This document shows positions 35,406-45,028 of a stretch of DNA of 64,000 bases, piece by piece; within the stretch, counting starts at the first letter, position 1, and each line of letters opens with the position of its first letter. The notes beneath the pieces are model-generated. The model saw nothing but the letters and a program-made list of their open reading frames with translations, searched no databases and was not told where the DNA came from. A program made the position numbers and the translations under genes. Source of the DNA: Methylocaldum sp. 14B (GTDB lineage Bacteria; Pseudomonadota; Gammaproteobacteria; Methylococcales; Methylococcaceae); assembly GCF_002005105.1 (NCBI RefSeq), contig NZ_MSCV01000018.1:47683-111682 (forward strand). The letters run 5' to 3'.

Positions 35406-35957
35406 ATGGGCGTACGAATCAGTGCTTTTGGCTTGCGCGCGATTCTGCCGATGCTTGCCGTAATGGCCGCCTCATGCGCGAGCCAGCCCGGCGGGCGGGA
35501 AACCGCGACCGAAGGAGACGCCTGTTCCCGCCTGAAAGCGGTCATCGCCGCTGCCGACAATCGCTTCGAAAACATCAAGGGCGCGAAGAGCATACACCGC
35601 CTCGGCGACCGCTGGGATGCGGAAAGCATTTTTCCCGATACGGCCTGCGAGGTGTGGAAATGGAGCGGCAACGAACATTATTACTGCCTGTGGAACAAAA
35701 CCGACGAAGCCGCTGCCCGGCAGAGTTTCGAAGAAGGCAAGAAGGCCGTCGGGGCTTGCCTGGGCGATGCATGGACGCTGACCGAAGAGCAGGCCAGGAC
35801 CGGGAGAGTCGCGGTGTTTTCCAGAGAAGACGAGGATACCCGCGTATCGCTCCGGTATCTGGCCGATACGCGGCGATACCGCCCGACCTGGCACACCAGC
35901 CTGATTATCGGAAACGCCCTGCACGATCCGAGCCTGCTCTATCATCCCGCTCGATAG
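35406..35957 (+). CDS. Small lipoprotein of unknown function
   Basis: 183 residues. AAAGGAGAACGAC gives a strong ribosome site before the ATG at 35406. The lipobox is VMAASCA. Further Cys residues (DACSRL, DTACEVW, YYCLWN, GACLG) could form disulphides. No family is recognised. The TAG stop at 35955-35957 is the first triplet of a repeat element, so the native C-terminus may have been altered by the insertion. Confidence 0.65.
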   Translation: MGVRISAFGLRAILPMLAVMAASCASQPGGRETATEGDACSRLKAVIAAADNRFENIKGAKSIHRLGDRWDAESIFPDTACEVWKWSGNEHYYCLWNKTDEAAARQSFEEGKKAVGACLGDAWTLTEEQARTGRVAVFSREDEDTRVSLRYLADTRRYRPTWHTSLIIGNALHDPSLLYHPAR

Positions 35958-36197
35958 AGCGTTTTCATTTCGCTCGTACGACAAAACAGGCGTGGCGGAA
36001 GTCGCTGGCGCCTTCGGCTACGGTAAATTGATTCAAGCATTCGTAGGTCGGCAATCCTTTGCCGACGAACCCCTTGGCCCGACCGCACCGTCGGGAAGGG
36101 GGGCTTCGGCGCTCCCGAAGACGCCGTTTGCGATTGGGAGGGATTCCCGACCTACAGGGTACTACGGTCGTAGGTCGGCAATCCTTTGCCGACGAAG
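35955..36197. repeat. MITE-like element (B end), right terminus missing
   Basis: It starts TAGAGCGTTTTCATTTCGCT, the inverse of the right end of 17920-18157. It carries REP units at about 36042-36070 and 36170-36197, and the GCTTCGGCGCTCCCGAAGA / TTTGCGATTGGGAGG module. No GAAAACGCTCTA end is found before the next features, so this copy is truncated on the right. Confidence 0.7.
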
Positions 36198-36338
36198 ATA
36201 CCTGCTACCGAGCACAGGCTTAAGAGATACGAACGAGTCCATAGCCGCGAAAAGCTGGCAGCCTCGGCTTTGGACGGCGATCCGGCGGCTTCGGCATCGG
36301 GTACTGCTGGCCGGCAGCGCCGAATCGCCCAGCCGTTA

Positions 36339-36455
36339 TTAATCAGGCCCGTAAATACCCTCCTGGTATTTCGGGCCGCCGCCCAGGCCCGGTACACGCC
36401 CGGCCTGGGCTCACGCGGCTTGTCGCCGCGCCGGGGCATCCCTGCCCCGGATTAA
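36339..36455 (-). repeat. Four-hairpin interspersed element, copy C
   Basis: TTAATC (36339-36344) to GATTAA (36450-36455), with all four hairpins intact and no extra leading hairpin. Its minus-strand TTAA supplies the stop codon of the large mechanosensitive channel gene. Confidence 0.88.
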
Positions 36456-38971
36456 CCCGCGCGCAGCTGTGCGGTCGTTTTCCCTTCGCCGGACTTGAGG
36501 GCCGACAGCGCCGCTTCGCCGGTTTGGGGTACGCCTTGCAGGTACAAGGCACGGGTGGGAAACGCGAACTGCAATCCCTCGTTCTGAAACGATTCGAAAA
36601 TCATCAGATTGATGCCCTGCTGCACGTTCATGTAATCGTTGTAATCGGCGCTCAGAACGTAGTAAACGACTTCGAACAGCAGGGAGAATTCGCCGTAAGC
36701 CTTGAAATGGGCGCGGTCGAAACGGACGTTGGCCTGGGCCTCGACGGCATTCCGCAATAGGCTTGGGACCTTGACCAGCTTTTCGTATGGCGTGTGGTAA
36801 ACGAGCCCGATTTGAAACGCCACGCGCCGCTCCCGCATGCGTTTGAAATTGCGAATCCGGGTATTCAGCAGATCGCTGTTCGCGCAGATGATCTGCTCGC
36901 CGTCGAGACTGCGGATGCGGGTGGTCTTGATACCGATGTGCTCGACCGTTCCCATGAGCTGATCGAAAATGATGAAATCGCCGGCCACGAAGGGCTTGTC
37001 GAAAGCGATGGACAGCGAGGACAACAGATCGCCCAGTATCCGTTGCAGCGCCAGCGCGACCGCGACGCCGCCGATTCCGAGACCGGCCGCCAGCGCCGTG
37101 ATATCCACGCCGAAATTTTGCAGCGCGAGCAGCAGCGCCAGCGACCAGACCGCCAGTTGACTGAGCGAATTGAAAATCGACAGCGCTCCCAGGCTGGTTT
37201 GGTCACGCTTGGTTTTTTTGCCCAAATAGTCGAAGACCCAAACTCTGAGGAAGTAGCTCACCCAGGTGGAAACCTGGAAGAGCAGCGTGACGATGGTCAG
37301 TTTGCGTATGATGCCGCTGAGCGCCGGATCCAGGCGCAGCAGCAGCGTCGACGCAAACACCGAGACCATGAGCAAAAAGACCGTGCGGGTTTGCCGGACG
37401 CCGGCAAAGAACTCGCCGATCAGAACGTTTTGCCGACGCTCGAGATAACGCTGCAAAGCTGAGATGAGAAAATTCCGAACGAACACCAGCAGGCTGAACA
37501 GCCCGGACACTGCTACCAGCGCCAAACCCCAGTCGCGCACGCGGTTGCCGTTCAATTCCGTATCCAGGACCAACTCCGCCAGCTCGCGCCAGCTTCGGTG
37601 CTCGGTACGGTCGTTGACCGACTCGACGACTTTTTGGAGCAGGCCGCGGGTCTTTTCGAGATAAGCATCCTGATCGCGCAAGTGGTCGATCAGCGATTCC
37701 GCCGATTGGTGCTGCTGTTCCAGCCAGCGCGCGGAACTTCCGCCGTCGCGCTCCGAATTGGAAAGCTTGTTTTCGATCGAGATCAGTTGCTTTTTCCAGT
37801 CCTGGAGCAAAAGAATCACGGCGCGTTCGGTCTGATCGAGCGCGGCCAAGGCGTCGACCGCTTCCTCCTTCCATTTCACCCATTCCACGGGCTTGCCGAA
37901 ACCGTTGATGACGGCGTGACGCCGCCGCCAGGCCGTATTCCACGTTCCGATCAGCTCCACACGCTTGTTTAAACCGGAAATCTTCGTTTCCAAGGATTCC
38001 TTGGCCAAACGCCGCGCTTCGACCTCTTCCGACAGCTCCCCGAGTTTGTCCAGGGGCGCGTTCGCCATACGCTGCCTCGCATCGTGCAGACGACTTTCGT
38101 TGGCGATCTGCTGGCCATCCATTCTTCTCAATTCGCGCTTCAGTTCGAGTTCTTCCTTCTCGATTTGCTGCAGCCGCTCCTCGAGCTCCTTGTCGGTGAA
38201 TTGTACGCGGCCGGCCAATAGGCTCAGGCGCCGTTCGAGCAGCTTCACGGATGCTTCGGCAACGGTCAGCTTTCGTTTTTCCCGTTCCAGGTTCAATTCC
38301 CCGAGCCGCAGCGTTTCCTCGGCCTGCTTAAGTTCCCACCGGGCCGATTGAAAACGCAGGGAATCGGGCTCCCCGTCTGACGAAGCGGCCTTCTCGCCCT
38401 CGTCGGCGGCCAGTTGCTTTTGCTTCCCGGCCACAGCCGCCCGCGCCTGCTCGACCTGAGCGTTAGCCTGATCGACGGCGGCTCTCAGCGCGGACAGCCG
38501 CGCCGTTTGTGCGCTCAACTCGGACGACGCGTTATCCAGTTCGCTCACCGACACCGGATCATCGCTGGTCTCGAGCGTTTTCGCAGCTTCCAGGTATTTC
38601 CGCTCCTCGACCGCCAGCGTCTCGATTTCCTGCTGCGCCGCGAGCTGCCGCTCGAAGACGGAATCGAGCTGTTTCAGGGTTTCCAGCTGCTGGTTCAGTA
38701 CGGCAGCCCTGTCCGATCCGGATGCGGATCCCGCATCCATGGCTTTTCGGACCGACTCCATGGCGGACGCCACCTCTTGTCGGCCGGCCTTGATGCGATC
38801 GACCGGATTCAAGGCTTCTTCTGCCGAAAGAGCCGGTTTCGCCGCCTCGGCCTCGCCCGGCGCCGGCTGAGCCGTCTCCTGAGCCAGCGCAGATTGGGCC
38901 AGCCAAAAAACGAGCATCCCCAGCGACAAATCGATTACGGATCGATATAGGGTTCTTTTTGAAGGACCCAT
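36452..38971 (-). CDS. Large MscS-family mechanosensitive channel (MscK/KefA-like)
   Basis: 839 residues from the ATG at 38971, preceded by a G run; an ATG 15 bases earlier is possible. Signal peptide (LSLGMLVFWLAQSALAQ), then a 450-residue periplasmic part dominated by heptad-type helices (coiled coil), then several transmembrane helices and the MscS core (ITALAAGLGIGGVAVALALQ, FVAGDFIIF, TVEHIGIKTTRIRS). It senses membrane tension and releases osmolytes. The terminal codons RAG-stop run into a repeat element, so the original C-terminus may be lost. It fits functionally with the sucrose osmolyte locus nearby. Confidence 0.87.
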   Translation of the reverse strand: MGPSKRTLYRSVIDLSLGMLVFWLAQSALAQETAQPAPGEAEAAKPALSAEEALNPVDRIKAGRQEVASAMESVRKAMDAGSASGSDRAAVLNQQLETLKQLDSVFERQLAAQQEIETLAVEERKYLEAAKTLETSDDPVSVSELDNASSELSAQTARLSALRAAVDQANAQVEQARAAVAGKQKQLAADEGEKAASSDGEPDSLRFQSARWELKQAEETLRLGELNLEREKRKLTVAEASVKLLERRLSLLAGRVQFTDKELEERLQQIEKEELELKRELRRMDGQQIANESRLHDARQRMANAPLDKLGELSEEVEARRLAKESLETKISGLNKRVELIGTWNTAWRRRHAVINGFGKPVEWVKWKEEAVDALAALDQTERAVILLLQDWKKQLISIENKLSNSERDGGSSARWLEQQHQSAESLIDHLRDQDAYLEKTRGLLQKVVESVNDRTEHRSWRELAELVLDTELNGNRVRDWGLALVAVSGLFSLLVFVRNFLISALQRYLERRQNVLIGEFFAGVRQTRTVFLLMVSVFASTLLLRLDPALSGIIRKLTIVTLLFQVSTWVSYFLRVWVFDYLGKKTKRDQTSLGALSIFNSLSQLAVWSLALLLALQNFGVDITALAAGLGIGGVAVALALQRILGDLLSSLSIAFDKPFVAGDFIIFDQLMGTVEHIGIKTTRIRSLDGEQIICANSDLLNTRIRNFKRMRERRVAFQIGLVYHTPYEKLVKVPSLLRNAVEAQANVRFDRAHFKAYGEFSLLFEVVYYVLSADYNDYMNVQQGINLMIFESFQNEGLQFAFPTRALYLQGVPQTGEAALSALKSGEGKTTAQLRAG

Positions 38972-39129
38972 TAAGTACCCCCCCATTTTGATAGCGTTTA
39001 TTGGTTCGAATTAATGCGTTTGGCGTGACGGCGTGATGCCGGACGCTACATGTTGCAAAGCGTTTTGGGTTGCAGTACCTCTACGATCTTGAACAGGGGC
39101 CGATCAATAATGTTCGGGAGCGGAATTTA

Positions 39130-39245
39130 TTAATCAGGCCCGTAAATGCCCTCCTGGTATTTCGGGCCGCCGCCCAGGCCGGTACACGCCCGGCCTGGGC
39201 TCACGCGGCTTGTCGCCGCGCCGGGGCATCCCTGCCCCGGATTAA
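39130..39245 (-). repeat. Four-hairpin interspersed element, copy D
   Basis: Nearly identical to copy C, with the same closing TTAATC/GATTAA ends and all four hairpins (one base missing in the third). It lies 35 bases past the stop of the MarR-type gene. Confidence 0.88.
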
Positions 39246-39279
39246 CCCGCGGCCAGAGGCCGCCCCGCCAGCCGGCTCG

Positions 39280-39789
39280 TCAGCATCCCGCATCCTCGGC
39301 ATCGTCGGTGAGGAACCGCAAACCCGCTTCGATGCATTCGGCATCGTGAACCGGCTTGGGCTTGACGCGCGACATATCCATCATGCCGGCGACCCGTTGC
39401 AGGCTGGAAAGGATGAGAGTCTGCTCCCAGTCGTTCAATTGCCGGAAAGCGGCCACGAAGTCGACATGCAGCAGCGAGGGCGCGTGGCGGAGAGCCTCCC
39501 GGCCCGCATCGGTGAGGGTGATGGTCAGGCGCCGCTTGTCTTCGGCGCTGCGCTCGCGCCGGATCAGGGCCTTGAGTTCGAGGTGGTCGAGCACCGTGGT
39601 GATCGTCCCTTGACTCAGATTGACCGCCTGGCTGAGTTGATTGGCCGTCAAAGGCCCTTGTTTCGTCAAGGCGCGCAAAACCATCAACTGAGAGCCGGTC
39701 AGTCCCACCTTTTGCAACTGCTTGGATTGCAGATCGAGCGCACGGACGATGCGCCGGAGCTCTATCAATACTTGTTCGTTAATTTCCAT
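39280..39789 (-). CDS. MarR-family regulator near the sucrose locus
   Basis: 169 residues. LTGSQLMVLRALTKQGPLTANQLSQAVNLSQGTITTVLDHLELKALIRRE with a wing AEDKRRLTITLTDAG is a standard MarR domain. The overall look resembles EctR-type osmoregulatory MarR proteins, which is a tentative comparison. It is read in the same direction as, and downstream of, sucrose synthase, separated by a REP pair. It could control solute synthesis. Confidence 0.85.
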   Translation of the reverse strand: MEINEQVLIELRRIVRALDLQSKQLQKVGLTGSQLMVLRALTKQGPLTANQLSQAVNLSQGTITTVLDHLELKALIRRERSAEDKRRLTITLTDAGREALRHAPSLLHVDFVAAFRQLNDWEQTLILSSLQRVAGMMDMSRVKPKPVHDAECIEAGLRFLTDDAEDAGC

Positions 39790-39826
39790 ACGCTAAAACA
39801 TTTTCCGGTTTGGCGTAGCGCCCGAG

Positions 39827-39885
39827 GTAGGTCGGCAATCCCTTGCCGACACAACGGACTTGTCGGCAAGGGATTGCCGACCTAC
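39827..39885. repeat. REP pair with 25-bp perfect arms
   Basis: Arms 39827-39851 and 39861-39885 are exact inverses around a 9-base spacer. GTAG feet point outward. It lies between sucrose synthase and the MarR gene. Confidence 0.85.
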
Positions 39886-39926
39886 AAATTGTTCTTTAAT
39901 TCCCATAGGCTAAAACGTGCTCGAAA

Positions 39927-42344
39927 TCAGGCCATGGCTTGGGCCAGACGGCGGAATTGCAGGCTGTATAAAGCCTGAAGATAACGCTGGGTCTCCCGGC
40001 GCTCCAAATCGGTCACGTGGCGCCAGAACCCGTAGACTCTGGACAAGGTCATCATCCGCTCGGCATAGTGCTGCCAGGTATAGCGTTGGGCAACCCGCGC
40101 GAGCGCTCCCTCCGAGATTCGCGCCCAGTATTCCGGCTCGTTGCGCGCTCTGGCAAAGAAACGCGCGATGCGTTCCGCCGCCGCATCGCCATGATTCGGA
40201 TCGACGTGAAAGCCGGATAGTCCGTCCTCGATGATCTCCGAAGGCCCGCCGAAGCAGGTGGCGAAACAGGGAAGGCCCGAAGCCATCGCCTCGATCACCG
40301 TAAGTCCGAAGGCCTCGAACAAGGCCGGCTGGACGAAAGCCCCGCGGCTGTCCGCCACGTAGCGATAAAGCTCGCCGGCCAAATTCTTGGGCAGTCTGAG
40401 GCCCAGCCAGCGCACCTGCCGGTCCAGCCCGTATCGGTCGAACAAGGCGTGCATGCGCCGGATCTGTCCGATTTCCTCGGTGTCGGAAGAACGTTCCGGA
40501 TCCACGTAACCGGAAATCACCAGCAGATTGGCCTCCCCGCGCAGCTTCTCGGAAGCGCCGAACCATTCCACCAGTCCGGCGATGTTCTTGATGTGGTCCA
40601 GCCGCGCCATGGTGAACAGCAGCGGCTTGTCCCGCTCATGCAGGACCCCGCGTGCGTCGGCCTTCTCCGCCTCGCCGTAGATCAGCTCCTCTATTTCTGC
40701 ATGCAGATGGGGCAGGCGTCGGTCGGCGGCGGTGTGGGGGAAATAAGCCGCCGCATCGGCGCCCGGCGAAACGATGTTGAACTTCGGATCATAGACGTCT
40801 ATCCCGTTCACGACCCGAAACAACTTGGGCATGGTAAACGCCGCGTGACTCTCGTACTGCCCCACGCTGTCGCGGGTACCCGCTATTTCCTGATAGCTGC
40901 TGGCGATGATGAAGTCGGCCGCGTTCATCGCGATCAGGTCGGCGGTGAACTGGCAGGAAAAATGGTATTGGGATTCGTTGTCCTGCCAGAACAGATCGGA
41001 ATGGCAATACTTGGTCTTTTCCAAGGCATGGGCGATGTTGCACTGGGTCACGCCCAGGCGTTGCGACAGAAGGGTCGCAACCAGATTGCCGTCCGAGTAG
41101 TTGCCGACGATCAAGTCGGGACGCCCGCCCAGTTCGGCGAGCAACTCGCGCTCCGCGTCCAGGGTATAGCGCTCCAGATAAGGCCAGACCTCGAACCGGG
41201 AAATCCAGTGCGTCACGATCTCGCCGGACACGTTGCGGAAAGGTACCCTGAGTATCCGGGCGTTGCACGTCCCGGAAATGGGCTCGAGACGCTGGTCGCA
41301 GCTGGTCCCCTCCGCCTGCGGTATCAACCGCGTCACCACCACGATTTGCGGCTCGATGTCGAGCCCCTGCTCGAACAGGCGGGAACGCATTTCGGTCTCC
41401 AGGGCGCGCACCTGATCGAGGATGTAGACCACCTGCCCGCCGGTGTCGGGACGGCCGAGCACATTGGCCTGACCGAAATAGCCGTGCGGCGAAATGATCG
41501 CCAGCGAGAAGACCATGGGCAAACGCGCGAGAAAAGTTTCCAATCCTCTCGGATCGGGCGCCTCGAGGAGATCCTGAAGCAGGCTCATGGTGTCGCGGAT
41601 GCGAGAGACCTCGCGCCCCCAGCCGGTCTCGAACCCTAGGGCGCGCAAGGCCGCCGCCACTTCCTCCCAGGTCGCCGAAGGCTCGTGGCCGGCGAGCATG
41701 TCGTCGGCCTGGCGCAAGGCCCTGCGCAAGTCGCGAACGCTCCTGATCTGCTCGTTGAGCATCAGGGTCTGGCCACGGAACGAGTGAATGCTCAGAAAAT
41801 TCAAGATGCGTTCGCCGCCCTCGCCCAATTCGTCGAACAGTTGCCGGGACAGATGTTTGTTCAAGAACTCCACGCCGCGGCCTATCGATCTCGCCTCCTG
41901 GAGCTTTGGAAACTCGCGGGAGAACGGCCCGAAATCGATTTCCAGCAGCCATTCGTCTATATCGTGCTGCCTCGTCGCCAAGCCTTCCTTGAAACGCAGA
42001 AAGTCCCGCACCGTCACCTCCTCGACCGTCAGCCCTTCGAGCGCGATGCGCACATAGCGCCAGGTGGCGATGCGAAGCCGGATGGCAAGATAGACCCAGG
42101 CGTCGTTAAGGGCGGCCTCCTGAGTAAAGCGTATGGTTTTCGCCAAGGGCGTTTGCTTTAGCCCCTCGGGCGCATCTTCCGCGGTGCAAACGTCGGCGAA
42201 AGCGTCGCAGAGATCGGAACGCTGCAAAAAACCGCGCTCCAGTTTTCGAATTTGATGGAGCACCCGATGGCCCACGGTGGGGCTGGCGTCCAGAAACGCG
42301 CGCAATTGCACGATCAAATCGTCGCCCCGCGTTTTTTCAGTCAT
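39927..42344 (-). CDS. susA: Sucrose synthase
   Basis: 805 residues from the ATG at 42344; a GTG 12 bases upstream is possible. Length and layout match plant and bacterial sucrose synthases: an N-terminal regulatory region, then GT-B domains with [31 protein letters not shown] (UDP and fructose site) and the C-terminal donor-site segment [20 protein letters not shown]. It interconverts sucrose + NDP with NDP-glucose + fructose, and in vivo it mostly cleaves sucrose. It is divergent from the manC-like/SPP/SPS operon. Confidence 0.93.
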   Translation of the reverse strand: MTEKTRGDDLIVQLRAFLDASPTVGHRVLHQIRKLERGFLQRSDLCDAFADVCTAEDAPEGLKQTPLAKTIRFTQEAALNDAWVYLAIRLRIATWRYVRIALEGLTVEEVTVRDFLRFKEGLATRQHDIDEWLLEIDFGPFSREFPKLQEARSIGRGVEFLNKHLSRQLFDELGEGGERILNFLSIHSFRGQTLMLNEQIRSVRDLRRALRQADDMLAGHEPSATWEEVAAALRALGFETGWGREVSRIRDTMSLLQDLLEAPDPRGLETFLARLPMVFSLAIISPHGYFGQANVLGRPDTGGQVVYILDQVRALETEMRSRLFEQGLDIEPQIVVVTRLIPQAEGTSCDQRLEPISGTCNARILRVPFRNVSGEIVTHWISRFEVWPYLERYTLDAERELLAELGGRPDLIVGNYSDGNLVATLLSQRLGVTQCNIAHALEKTKYCHSDLFWQDNESQYHFSCQFTADLIAMNAADFIIASSYQEIAGTRDSVGQYESHAAFTMPKLFRVVNGIDVYDPKFNIVSPGADAAAYFPHTAADRRLPHLHAEIEELIYGEAEKADARGVLHERDKPLLFTMARLDHIKNIAGLVEWFGASEKLRGEANLLVISGYVDPERSSDTEEIGQIRRMHALFDRYGLDRQVRWLGLRLPKNLAGELYRYVADSRGAFVQPALFEAFGLTVIEAMASGLPCFATCFGGPSEIIEDGLSGFHVDPNHGDAAAERIARFFARARNEPEYWARISEGALARVAQRYTWQHYAERMMTLSRVYGFWRHVTDLERRETQRYLQALYSLQFRRLAQAMA

Positions 42345-42436
42345 AAGCGTTTCCACTGATCCGGTCTCTTTTATTTTGATGTCAAATAATTATTCAGCTT
42401 GCACTTCCTGTCAATTCTGGAGCCTCGTCCGCACCC

Positions 42437-42457
42437 ACCATATCATTAACATATGGT
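42437..42457. promoter_or_regulatory. Dyad in the divergent sucrose promoter region
   Basis: ACCATAT (42437-42443) and ATATGGT (42451-42457) are exact inverses around CATTAAC, in the AT-rich gap between susA and the nucleotidyltransferase operon. It is a plausible site for a shared regulator. Confidence 0.4.
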
Positions 42458-42483
42458 TATCTTGTCATCCGCAATCAACGAGG

Positions 42484-42512
42484 TTGACAAATCCCAACAA
42501 ACATTTTGAAAT
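42484..42512 (+). promoter_or_regulatory. Sigma-70-like promoter for the sucrose biosynthesis operon
   Basis: TTGACA (42484-42489) with a 17-base spacer and TGAAAT (42507-42512), about 54 bases before the ATG at 42566. The -35 is perfect and the -10 is a 4/6 match. Confidence 0.4.
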
Positions 42513-42565
42513 CAAATTATGAGCCATCATCAGAAATCGATCCAACTCGGTGCGGGAGATCATTC

Positions 42566-45028
42566 ATGAAAGCAGTCATTCTTGCCGGGGGTCAGGGAGT
42601 ACGGCTAAGACCCATTACCGAGAACATACCGAAACCGATGGTCACCGTGCTGGGCAAGCCGATCATGGAGCACATCGCGCGGCATCTCTGCTCGTACGGT
42701 TTCACCGATTTGCTGGCAACACTGCATTACCGGCCCCGCGCCATCCGCGACCATTTCGGAGACGGCGGCGATTTCGGCGTGAACCTGCACTACACCCTGG
42801 AACACAAGCCGCTGGGAACGGCCGGCTCGGTCAAGCTCGGCGCGGATTTCCTCGACGAGACGTTTCTCGTCATCGCCGGCGATGCGCTGACGGATTTCGA
42901 TCTCGAAGCCTTTTGGGCCTTTCACAAGGCCAAGGGCGCAAAAGTCAGCCTGTGCCTGAAACGGGTGTCGGACCCCGGCGAGTTCGGCGTCGTCGTAACC
43001 GGCGAGGACGACCGCGTGGTCCGTTTCCTGGAAAAACCAGGCCTCAGCGAATTGTGCAGCGACACCGTCAACACCGGCATTTACCTCATAGAACCGGAAA
43101 TCCTGGAGGCGATACCCGAGGACATTCCATACGATTTCGCCAGCGACCTTTTTCCGAAACTCCTGGAACAGGAGATTCCGTTGTTCGCCTATGTCGCGGA
43201 AGGTTACTGGAGCGATATCGGCACCCTGGATCAGCTCAAGCAGTCGCACTGGGACCTGCTCGACGGAAAGGTCCGTCTGCCGCTCGGCGGAAATCTCATC
43301 GGAGAACGGATATGGCTTGGCGACGGCGCGCGGATCGCCAAGGACGCGGAGCTCGGCTCGCCCTGCTGGATAGGCGACAACGTACGGATCCGATCCGGCG
43401 TCAAGATCGGCGCGTATTCCGTCATCGCGCCGGACGTCGAAATCGACGCGAGGGCGACCGTCAACCGCAGCATCGTCATGAAAAACTCGTTCGTCGGCGA
43501 GTCGAGCGACCTGCGCAACTGCATCGTCGGCGGCAGCACCGTCATCGAGGCCCGCTGCGAGATCGGCGACGACGCGATCATCGGCTCCCGCTGCCATCTC
43601 GGACGCCAGGTCGTGGTCATACCCGGCGTTTCGATCTGGCCCGACAAGGAAATCAACAGCAACACGACGATACGCGAAAACCTGGTCTGGGAATCGCTGC
43701 TGCGTCCTTCGATTTTCGGATCGCGCGGCGTCAGCGGCCTGGCCAATCTCCACATCACGCCGGAATATGCGGCGGCGCTGGGCAAGGCCTTCGGCAGCTG
43801 GATTCAGCGCGGCGCCCGAGTGGCGGTCGCCCGCGATGCGCACCCATTCTCCCGGCTGATCAAGCGGGCGTTCATCTCCGGTCTTCTGGCGGTGGGCGTC
43901 AATATCGACGACCTGGAAGAGGCCAGCCTGCCGGAGACGCGCTTCATCACCTGCTTCGGCCGCCATTTGAGCGGCGGCGTCCATATCCGCATTTCGGACG
44001 AGCACCCCAGCGTGGCCGTCATCGAGCTTTTCGACACCGACGGTTTGCCTTTGCTGCGCAGCGCGCGCCGCAAGATCGAAGCGATGTTCTACCGGGCCGA
44101 GTTTCCCAAGGTGTCCATCGAGAACGTCGGTAACCTGACTTATCCCGGCCGCGTCGACGAACGATATGCCGAACACCTTCGCCAGCATCTCAGCCGATCC
44201 GCCACCCAACCCTGGGTCGATCGCGTACTCCATTACTGCCGGGAAGGCAATCTGGCGCGGATACTCGGCGACCTGCTCGGCAGCAACGGCTTGCATCATC
44301 TCGAGAGCGAATGTAGAGAAAATTCGGATGTCTCCGCCATACCCTACGAACCGATCGCGGAGATCGCCAGGCTCAACCGGAAGATCGCCCTGATCATCGA
44401 GCGAAGCGGCGAACAACTGACCTTGGTCGACGAATTGGGAACGATACACCGGGCGGAACGGACGCAGGAGCTCCTGACCGCAGCCTTCATCATCGGCGCT
44501 CCGCCCGAGGAGCCGGTCTTCCTGCCGCCCGATCATCCGAAATTTCTGGCCGAGCTGGCGGACGCCAGAGTGCGGCGACTGATCATTACGCACAAGGAGC
44601 CGGCGGCCCAACTGAATGCCGTCAAGAAAGCCATGCAATCCGAAGGCGTTTGGCTGCATTTCGTCCACTTCTATCTCGGCTATGGCGCGGTTGCGGCGTC
44701 TCTTCGGCTGCTCGAATTCCTCGGCAGGGAACACCTGACCCTGCACGATTTCGAGCGCCAGATCCCGATCAGCCATTGCCGGCGCCTGATTCTACACTGT
44801 CCCTGGGATCACATCGGGCGCGTGATGCGCGAACTGAGTCAACGACCGGAAGCGCGCATGAATGCCGCCCCCGAAGGCGTGCGGCTCGATCTGGACGGCG
44901 ATTGGGTTTACGTATTGCCGAGCGCGGACGCCCCGCAATTGGAAATCAGCATGGAAGCGTCCAACACCGCGCGGCTCGTGCAACTGGAACAAGAGGTCAG
45001 CCAGCGCGTACGGAGTCTGATTCCATGA
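42566..45028 (+). CDS. Mannose-1-phosphate guanylyltransferase fused to a degenerate phosphomannomutase domain
   Basis: 820 residues from the ATG at 42566 (GGGAGA upstream). Residues 1-240 are a nucleotidyltransferase (MKAVILAGGQGVRLRPITENIPKPM). A left-handed beta-helix follows (hexapeptides near 260-370). The last 450 residues align in layout with phosphomannomutase, but the phosphoserine TxSHNP loop is replaced by FGRHLSGGVHIRIS, so mutase chemistry is doubtful. This fusion type is known from actinobacteria and cyanobacteria. It makes an NDP-sugar, possibly GDP-mannose or a glucose donor for sucrose. It overlaps the SPP gene (ATGA). Confidence 0.82.
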   Translation: MKAVILAGGQGVRLRPITENIPKPMVTVLGKPIMEHIARHLCSYGFTDLLATLHYRPRAIRDHFGDGGDFGVNLHYTLEHKPLGTAGSVKLGADFLDETFLVIAGDALTDFDLEAFWAFHKAKGAKVSLCLKRVSDPGEFGVVVTGEDDRVVRFLEKPGLSELCSDTVNTGIYLIEPEILEAIPEDIPYDFASDLFPKLLEQEIPLFAYVAEGYWSDIGTLDQLKQSHWDLLDGKVRLPLGGNLIGERIWLGDGARIAKDAELGSPCWIGDNVRIRSGVKIGAYSVIAPDVEIDARATVNRSIVMKNSFVGESSDLRNCIVGGSTVIEARCEIGDDAIIGSRCHLGRQVVVIPGVSIWPDKEINSNTTIRENLVWESLLRPSIFGSRGVSGLANLHITPEYAAALGKAFGSWIQRGARVAVARDAHPFSRLIKRAFISGLLAVGVNIDDLEEASLPETRFITCFGRHLSGGVHIRISDEHPSVAVIELFDTDGLPLLRSARRKIEAMFYRAEFPKVSIENVGNLTYPGRVDERYAEHLRQHLSRSATQPWVDRVLHYCREGNLARILGDLLGSNGLHHLESECRENSDVSAIPYEPIAEIARLNRKIALIIERSGEQLTLVDELGTIHRAERTQELLTAAFIIGAPPEEPVFLPPDHPKFLAELADARVRRLIITHKEPAAQLNAVKKAMQSEGVWLHFVHFYLGYGAVAASLRLLEFLGREHLTLHDFERQIPISHCRRLILHCPWDHIGRVMRELSQRPEARMNAAPEGVRLDLDGDWVYVLPSADAPQLEISMEASNTARLVQLEQEVSQRVRSLIP

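Noticed and set aside
42605..44776. A 723-codon minus-strand frame under the nucleotidyltransferase fusion
   Set aside because: Antisense shadow; no start signal or domain, and the plus-strand protein is clear.
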